Source: Opisthorchis felineus (taxonomy: Eukaryota; Platyhelminthes; Trematoda; Opisthorchiida; Opisthorchiidae). From it: a DNA stretch of 64,000 nucleotides. The translations under genes and the position numbers were made by a program. The stretch's first letter is position 1, and each line of letters starts with the position of its first letter. Below, one piece after another: positions 57,067 to 64,000 of the stretch. The notes below the pieces were generated by a model. The model was not told the origin of the DNA, ran no database searches, and saw only the letters and a program-made list of their open reading frames with translations. Where the stretch lies: the NCBI GenBank assembly GCA_004794785.1, contig SJOL01001845.1, positions 7,780-71,779 on the forward strand, read 5' to 3'.

Positions 57067-60000
57067 CCAATGCAATTTATACAGGTTGGACGAGCAGAAA
57101 TCTCTACTGTGACCCATTTTTGAGGTGTTAGTTGGACCCTGGTATGAGGTCCAAAATTGGCACTTTAGAATATTACATGTGGATGGCGTGGACTAGACAA
57201 GATAATTGCGTCAGCATGGTAGGAGGACTGTCCAAAACAGTGTTGTGAAGTTAAGAATATCCTTATTATTTGCAAAATCGACTGGTGGGACTATGGCTAC
57301 TTTCCGAAACAAGATCGGTTCGAACGCTATTTCACACGAAGCTCCTGCGGTAGTTCGTTAACGTGGTGTTGTCAATTGGAACCACTGGACCTTCGTAGTC
57401 ATTCGATGAATTGTGATGAGTTTTCGCTCTTCCGAAAAACGCTGCGGTGAACATTGTTGCACAACAACCGTTCTTAACTTTTACCAGTTTCTTCAGCTTT
57501 CAAAATTCACTAGTGGTTACCTGTCGTAGACAGGTAAGATACATCAGACCGTGCGCATTAAGAGTGAAAAATCAAGGAGCGACTGCACGAATGTGCATGT
57601 TACGAAGAACGGTGAGTGGCTGGAACCACAGGATTTTAACTGGAAACAAAGGCACCTCACAAAATTCCCCTGGTGCAATTTTCAGGAACAAAATCTCTAG
57701 AAGTTATCTGATCAAACTTGAGGAAAACGCCCCTTGTTTTGTTATTCTTTGAACGCTACTATAGCCTTAGAGTACAGTACCCTAGAGACGGAGAGAAGGC
57801 AAAGTTGCGAGGGATTACCAGATCACTCGGTTTCGCTAGTAGCACAAGTAACGCAAGCAGGAGTACACTCGACTGCGGCATAGAAAGCGCGGTGAGTGTC
57901 AAACCATACAGGGGTTGAAATGTCATGCCTATTGGGTTTATTATCAAAACCTGCCTTAGAGATTTGTACTGAATGAGCTGGACGATTGGCCTTCCAACTT
58001 TAAAAGATATGAAAGTGCGTTGATCAATACCACGATCAGCCACTGATTTCGTCCAGGGCATCTGCATCAACACCTCGGATGAGCTTTCATTCAGCAATCT
58101 GGCTCGTGAATATTAAAGATCTCCACTGATCGGGACTACTAAACTAACCACTGTCGAGGCCGGTATTTCCCAAGGCTGGAAACAGTACATACAGTACGTG
58201 CAACCATACATGGAAGTGGTACACCTCTCAACAAAATTATGGGACTATTCGTTTATCACCCCAACTCCAGTTCGGGTGGAGGGGTCCAAGTGATTTTTAG
58301 TCAAAAGGTGAAGACTCCATCAAACCCAGAACTTAAAAAAACTACGGCTCTAATCGGTTGGCGCAGAAATATCAATAAGTTAAGAATAGGTGCAATAAAA
58401 TTATGGGATGACCCGATCGTGCTGTATAGTCGGGAGATATTCGACCACACTTCCCGATTTTTTCTCCTCACAGCTTTATACATCACTTCGCTATATCCTA
58501 AACGATGCCTCTACTTTCTTGTTACACAGCAGCTAAAAGTAGTGTTTTGTCCACCAATCTAACAGAAAAGTTTTAAGCATGATGAAGGAGGGAAATTTAC
58601 ATTCTTACAGAATGGATATCTATCGTCATAAGAAACTGGAATTTGCCAAGAGTTTATTTCCAAGTAACCCGTCTTAAAATGAGCCCCCCCTCCCCAACTG
58701 TTTGGAGCTGCTTCTCTTCCTCATTCCTGACTATAACAGAAAATCCAAACCGAGGAAAGTGTTTATCTTTCATTTTCGAGGGAAGAGAATGAAATGTGAG
58801 GGGGTTTGTCATACCCAATTTCTTACTCCAAAGTAATTATTCGTTAAAAATGAGAAATTAGATATCCACTGAGGGCTTGTGTACCAGGACACAAACAGAA
58901 GCTATACTCAAATTCCCTAACAGGTCTAAACGACCAAAACCACTGCATTTTGTGCGGACGTTGGGCTAAAAATGCTGCAACCCCAAACCTAAAACTAGGG
59001 TATGCAGCCGGAAACACCGTAGATACAGCGCATAGTACAGATAACAGAACAGTCCTCAGTTAGCCTCCACCACAGCAAGAGGAACACTGTCAAATCAAAA
59101 CTAGGGAGAAAATGCATCTGACAGTCTTCCTGTGGGGTGATGTACATGAAGAAATCGGACCACGATGTGGACTGCGTTACCGAAACAATGGTATTATTTC
59201 TTGATGATTAATAATCTCATGAAGATTCACAAGCAATCAAGAACCTCAAAAGGATTTTAACGATCCACTGTATTTTGTGAGGAAGCCCCGAATTGCGGAT
59301 CACCAGTGCTATACTATGAACATACTACTGACGGGGAAACTTTGTTCACTTTCTGTCTGGAAGGTTGTCGTTTTGAATTTCCCTCTGATGGTGCGCATAC
59401 CAACTGATTTACAAAAATGATGTGACGATTGGTTGTCCGAGAGCAGCTGACCTAAAATTGTAGGGCCAGTGGGAGTCTCGTTCTCGACACCAATGACAAA
59501 GCTAACCCGAACTCATGGTCTGCAAATGGCTCTGAGGTCAAGCAACCCGTATGATAAGCAATTATGATGGTGTCATGTAGGATTAAGCTCGACCTTCCAA
59601 AGTTGGCTGATCTCGGCTTGCAGGCTGCACGATGCAACCTGACGGTTCCAAAATCAACAGCCAATGCCTAAAGTGAAGCTGCCATGATGGTGCAACAGCT
59701 GGTCAGAGATAATCCGTCTGAGTATTTCCCGAGATCAACTCTTCTGTGGAGATGCCACTATTCAAATAAGCATTTCCGCAGACTTGAACTGACGTACGAT
59801 CCTAAAACAGAGACCAATCTCCCTGACAGACTAAACATTCCTTTCTGTTGTGGTTCTCTTGAGAGTAACTGTATTGATTCCAGTTACGAGTAGCAAAACC
59901 ATAAAAAATGGCAAACAGATTGCCACCAAAGTGTAGGAACTACTGGGGTACCAAATATCACTTAATAACATCCAGCTTTAAAATCGGACAACCCGAGTTG

Positions 60001-60417
60001 GATGCACTACAAGGTACGTCTCAGTACCTAATATTAAATAAAAGTACTTTCAACCAGTTGAAGTTGGCGGAATCGACTGTCTTGACATGAGTTTCTCATC
60101 AGAAACAAGCTCCCGTGATTCCTTCCTAATCTGTACAAAGTGCTAGGTCGCAGAACTGCTGCCCGGTATACGACCATAATCGACTTCCTGATTGCCATGC
60201 GGGCATGCTAAGACTTGACATTTCCGCCCAGCAAAACATTCGGAGTTCGCTGCCGCTTAGGATACGCAGATTGAAGAGATTATACTAACATGGATCAATA
60301 ACAAATCCAGTGAAATGGATCTGCTGAATTAAAGGTACGTTCCTTTGATAACTAGGCTGCAATGTCTTGTCAACAGGTTGTTCAATCTATTTCCGGATTC
60401 AAACGAAAGCCAATACT
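57067..60417. other. Intergenic, nothing recognised
   Basis: No supported gene or repeat. Small frames at 57447-57752 and 58239-58562 have no motif. A hairpin ATGAGTTTCTCAT lies near 60088-60100, upstream of the Penelope-like RT. Confidence 0.4.
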
Positions 60418-60469
60418 TTAAAATGAGTTCTGTACAAAAATTGAGTCTTTTAAATATTTTTGATTAAAT

Positions 60470-61000
60470 ATGGCTTCGTTTTGGAAGAATTCATATGACT
60501 TTGCCAACAAAGTAGAGGGTGTCACCGTTGAACCAGATATCAATTCGTTATATACAAATGTGCCAAAGGGGGACTCTTTAGAAATAGCTAAGCGACTGCT
60601 GCTAGCAGACACCACCCTTTTAGAACGGACACAACTTACGGTAGATGAAATAGTGGAAGGCATAAAATCATGCCTGAATTTCACCCACTTCGATTTTGAC
60701 TCAGTGGTTTATACTCAAGAACAAGGTCTAGCAATGGGATCTCCAATATCCCCGGTTTTGGCAAAAATATGTATGGACGAATTTGAACAGAAAGCTTTAG
60801 ACGGATTCCCATACCCACCCAAGATATTCTGGCGTTATGTAGATGACACTTTCGTTGTGATGAAACGAGACAAGGTCAGTGAGTTTTACAACTATCTGAA
60901 TGAACTTAGTAAACACATCAAATTTACTCTGGAAACAGAGTCAACCTCAGATACACTGGCCTCTTTAGACTGTATGACACATAAAGTCGGGGAAAACTAA
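60470..61000 (+). pseudogene. Penelope-like reverse transcriptase domain
   Basis: 176 codons covering RT motifs from SLYTNVPKG to the FTLETES strand. About 15 residues that normally precede DINSLYTNVP (the motif A aspartate context) appear eroded: EPDINSLYTNV keeps one aspartate. YVDD at 123-126 is intact. It has no plausible host function. Confidence 0.85.
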
Positions 61001-61383
61001 AGACCACAGTGTACGGTAAGGCAAAAAACACTGGGGCTGAACTACTTGTCTGCCTATTCGAAGTCAGTATTCGCCAGTATTACCTCATCAATGTATAGCC
61101 GAATGAGGGTTCTGTGGACAGTTGATCGGACAGCGGCCCAATATGAAGTAAACAAACTTCGGGGTAGTGGACATCCAGCTAGTTTGATTAGGTGTCAATT
61201 GCAAAGGGTGTTGGCACCGGTAGCGAAACCCAACAGGGAATGGATTCGGACTGCTGTCATTCCACATAAACCAGGGACATCGCAGATCATTCGAAGGATT
61301 CTAAACACGGCTAACAGAGGGGAAACAATCTGCGCTCTGCACTGGTGCAGTTGAAGGATCACCTCTCGGCGAACAGAACCAGG

Positions 61384-61500
61384 GACTGTGTGTACAAAAT
61401 TAAGTGTAACGACTGTACTAAAATCTATGTAGGATAGACCGCCAGGGAACTTCACACCAGAATCGGAGAGCATATGAGGAAAATAAATCAATAAACATAG
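61384..61500 (+). pseudogene. GIY-YIG endonuclease of the Penelope-like element
   Basis: Short nuclease reading VYKIKCNDCTKIYVG then TAG then TARELHTRIGEHMRK. VYKI and YVG stand for the GIY and YIG strands, the CxxC-type KCNDC insert is typical of Penelope nucleases, and the arginine and glutamate-histidine helix follow. The stop replaces the glutamine normally found after YVG. Confidence 0.82.
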
Positions 61501-61760
61501 ATGAATATCGAGCGTTACTGAGAGACTCGGCAATGGCGGAACATGCACTGGACGCAGGACACAATAGATCTAGAAAGTGTTTAGGTTTTGAGGTGAGGAC
61601 TACGGTCCACACCACAGAGACTGATGGCCGAGGCGGTAGAAATCGCCAAGCATCCCAGTGTTAACCGGATAAGCGTGGAACTGGCAAGCGTGTGAAGAAC
61701 GGTTTTGGATCAGTCGAGCTGGCACGTCTTGGTGTACGGTTATTAGAGGGAGGAGTAGTC

Positions 61761-62379
61761 ATCATCTGAATTCCACTTAACCTCACCCAGCTTCCCTCCC
61801 CCCCCAACTAAATGACAACTAAATTGTCATAACACTCACAAGCCCATGAAGATCAATGAAATCTACCAGCGGTGAATCATCAATTGAAGCACCTTGAAGT
61901 GGAAGATGGCACTCAGTATTCGCACAATGGAACTGAATTTTCGAAAGCGACGACGTGTCTCTGAGGGACTAAAACAGTCAGGCAATTGAATTCAGAATGC
62001 CAGTACAAACTTTTGAGCCCCATCTAGGCATCTCGGGGTCCAAGTGATGCTAAAAAAGTATTCCACCAGAGGTATGATTGCCTCAGTGGACGATGAAATT
62101 TGGTCAGCTGCGAAAATATGAAGGTAGATTAGAGTGGGTTTTGGTTTAAGCGCATAGGCAACAAAATGCAACATTTTGGCGTAAAAAGTTTTATTCCATT
62201 CGCAAAGGTTTTGCAGCTACGAGCATTGTGCGGTCAAGGAGTCCCGTGAAAGATTAAGGAACCAAACGCGATCGCAACTAATTTGAAACTCCCCCAAACC
62301 CATCACTGATCTAGTGCGCTAATATGAAGACGTCCTACTGATTGGTTCTCCGTCTGCCTTAAATCCTGACCAACTTGAT
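61761..62379. other. Probable 3' flank or terminal repeat of the Penelope-like element
   Basis: No coding motif. Lies between the nuclease remnant and the hammerhead-like motif, so it is probably element 3' sequence, but I cannot delimit it. Confidence 0.3.
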
Positions 62380-62440
62380 GACCTGCTCACTTGGCCTGAT
62401 GAGGGTTTTGTGTCAAAAGCGAGACGTTGCCCGGTTAAAA
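62380..62440 (+). ncRNA. Hammerhead-like motif downstream of the Penelope-like element
   Basis: CTGATGAG at 62396-62403, a TTTTG/CAAAA stem with loop TGT, then GAGAC at 62421-62425 where a hammerhead has GAAAC. Same strand as the Penelope RT and about 0.65 kb past its nuclease end, where a terminal repeat would lie. One core change makes it probably inactive. Confidence 0.42.
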
Positions 62441-63004
62441 CTACCGATTGTTCACCAAGCTCATCTGAAACGATGGCTTCATTTTGCCCATATTTCGGAA
62501 TACGATAGTTGTGTTTCAGTTCGGGTGATGTACGCCTAATAATTTGGAAGAAGGGTTGGTATCGGAGCCATCAGTTATCGACATTTTTTCCTTTGATACA
62601 GGAGAAAGTTATGGTGAGGTTAAACAATAAACGGTGCGCGTGCATCCTCGAAAAAGAACAACAGAAATGGACAAGAGGACCATTAAAAGTATACCGAATA
62701 AAATCATCCATACTATCAGGACCAAAGATCGATCTTACTGTTCAACACGGCTGACTAGAAAATATATTTGGCTGATCGCCTTCGATGTCACTAAAGAGCG
62801 ACTCAGATTGTGAAATACAGGAGGAAAGAGAGAGATACGCAACCAACACTTCAAAACCCGACAGTTAACGCAAGCGAGAGTCAAGAGATGTAAGTAGATC
62901 AAGACACTAAATGGACAAGACTGTGGCTGGTTGATGGTTTGGGAAGTAAAAGCGCATTCTCATAAACCCAGTAGAATGTGTACACTTATTCGTAGAAAAT
63001 CATA
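62441..63004. other. Intergenic, nothing recognised
   Basis: Short frames only; no motif or repeat family recognised. Confidence 0.4.
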
Positions 63005-63505
63005 TCAGGTAAGTTTAAGAAGCCGAGGTTTTTTAATGCCAGGGGATTTAGTGTCTTCAATACCAAAATCGTCCGCGTCTACGCTCCCTATAAGTGGATC
63101 AGTCCAAACAGATGCGGTAAACTTCGCATTTTGTTCTGAAGGTAAATTTTTACCTCTCCGAAAAGGACAACGCAGAAGCATGTGATCCGTACGACTGCAT
63201 AGCAAACAGCGTCTCTCTACGGGTTGCACACGCTCTTCAATCAACGATTCGTTCACAACAGACGTTGAAGAAGCCAATGGACCAGATGCCTCACGATCTA
63301 GTTTGCGAACAAGAAACAGAGATTTTCCGGCAGTCCGATCAGTGCGAGGTCGTGTTCCCCTGTAGGCGACTTGTGAGCGTTCTGCACGTTGGTAACCGGG
63401 CTTTTGGTAATTGTAGCAAACGCGCTTCTGACCCTCCGGATTGTTAGCCTTAGATGACTGGGCAAATTTTGTGAAGTTACATGTCCGTTTAGGAGTTCCT
63501 CGCAT
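63005..63505 (-). pseudogene. Gag-like protein with one intact and one decayed CCHC zinc knuckle
   Basis: 166-codon minus-strand frame. Residues 100-113 form an exact C-X2-C-X4-H-X4-C knuckle (CLLCSRTDHMLLRC), the RNA-binding motif of retroelement nucleocapsid. Residues 30-43 (CYNYQKPGYQRAER) keep the spacing of a second knuckle but three of four ligands are replaced (Y33, Y38, R43), each by one base change. The protein is rich in basic residues. Upstream on the same strand, HEPVDAYS near 63670 may be more gag in another frame. No protease or RT is in the window; if present they would lie at lower coordinates and are not seen. A host CCHC protein is an alternative. Confidence 0.55.
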
Positions 63506-64000
63506 GTCTAAGTAGTTACTCGAGTGCGCTCCTCAAATGCACTACCTGCGCGTGAAATCTAAAGTAAAGAATGCAAGTGAATTAGATGCAACCGATAGTT
63601 CCAAAACCCCAGTACTTCAAAATACATGACAAACTGGTCACTCAACGCCAACTTTTCACGAATACGCATCAACAGGTTCATGCTTCAAAATTCTTCCCGG
63701 ATTCAGGTATGGCATCCAAAATCGACTAAACTGAAGAGGACTGAAAAATCGAGCGTGTCTGTGACGGTTCAGAGACCAGTTAAACTTCCGGACGATAAGA
63801 TGAAAAAAGCCGGTTGGTCTTCTAGTTACCAATGTCAGTGAATTGATTAACGAGTGGTTAGCGCAGACAGGCACATCGATAGCTGATATTCAACAGGCTG
63901 TCATATCAAGTAACAATTAATGAAATTTCTAACGACATGCAGATCACACTTCGCAGAAGCGAAGGAGCACGTTGAAAAATATCACAGAAGCAACAATTGG

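Larger units (their letters stand above)
60418..61760 (+). mobile_element. Penelope-like element remnant: RT plus GIY-YIG endonuclease
   Basis: RT frame 60470-61000: INSLYTNVPKG (residues 24-34), DTTLLERTQLTVDEI, motif GLAMGSPISPVLA (86-98), catalytic WRYVDDTF (121-128) and HIKFTLETE. After a frame change, 61046-61354 carries AQYEVNKLRGSGHPASLIR, LAPVAKPNREW and RRILNTANRG. A further frame encodes VYKIKCNDCTKIYVG, a stop at 61435, then TARELHTRIGEH, the GIY-YIG nuclease, and AEHALDAGHNRS. Penelope-like elements join exactly this RT to this nuclease. The RT catalytic core is intact; the rest is broken by frame changes and one CAG-to-TAG-type stop. Confidence 0.87.

Noticed and set aside
60084..60110. 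ATGAG-TTT-CTCAT followed by CAGAAAC as a hammerhead upstream of the Penelope RT
   Set aside because: The hairpin is good, but the preceding TTGAC does not make the CUGAUGA core. Kept only as a hairpin.

Overview
The window looks like nuclear DNA of a flatworm, most probably a digenean trematode (fluke). The support is a 163-residue Skp1 gene split by introns of 12.2 and 3.5 kb, a two-pore channel gene, and a dense load of retroelements typical of that group: APE-type non-LTR elements ending in TGATGA-like repeats, Penelope-like elements with hammerhead-like motifs, a Ty3/Gypsy element, and tRNA-derived SINEs. There is no operon structure, ribosome-binding pattern or CRISPR array. Species cannot be fixed from the sequence alone.

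Layout: 1-4520 holds no recognisable gene. A full-length but dead LINE (copy A, 4521-8634, +) lies upstream of skp1. The skp1 gene runs 10130-26336 (+): exon 1 10130-10226, exon 2 22460-22818, exon 3 26301-26336. Intron 1 is packed with a LINE 3' end, a SINE, LINE E1 (itself split by a SINE), convergent LINE fragments, an assembly gap (13634-14025), a Gypsy gag and LTR interrupted by a SINE, another SINE, and LINE copy B (15991-20090, -). Copy B is nearly identical to A and flanked by a 13-bp target-site duplication.

From 28690 to 38040 there is a retroelement graveyard: degenerate LINE F (+), LINE E2 (-) joined to F, an E-type 3' end, an A-type 3' end, and LINE D split by a SINE with a 14-bp duplication. 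From 39 to 46 kb two minus-strand blocks carry decayed hammerhead-ribozyme-like cores and a covarying hairpin, together with three copies of a second tRNA-derived SINE family. A Penelope fragment (47.8 kb) and a 5'-truncated LINE (49.06-49.67 kb) follow.

The second host gene is an uninterrupted 784-codon two-pore channel (53958-56312, +), unusual in a genome whose other gene is intron-rich. The last part holds a Penelope-like reverse transcriptase plus GIY-YIG endonuclease remnant (60.42-61.76 kb), a hammerhead-like motif downstream (62.4 kb), and a gag-like zinc-knuckle ORF on the minus strand (63005-63505).

The most informative observation is that LINE copy B carries the same embedded SINE, the same in-frame stops and the same frameshift as copy A, yet sits between clean target-site duplications. 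A protein-dead, SINE-bearing LINE therefore seems to have been mobilised in trans.
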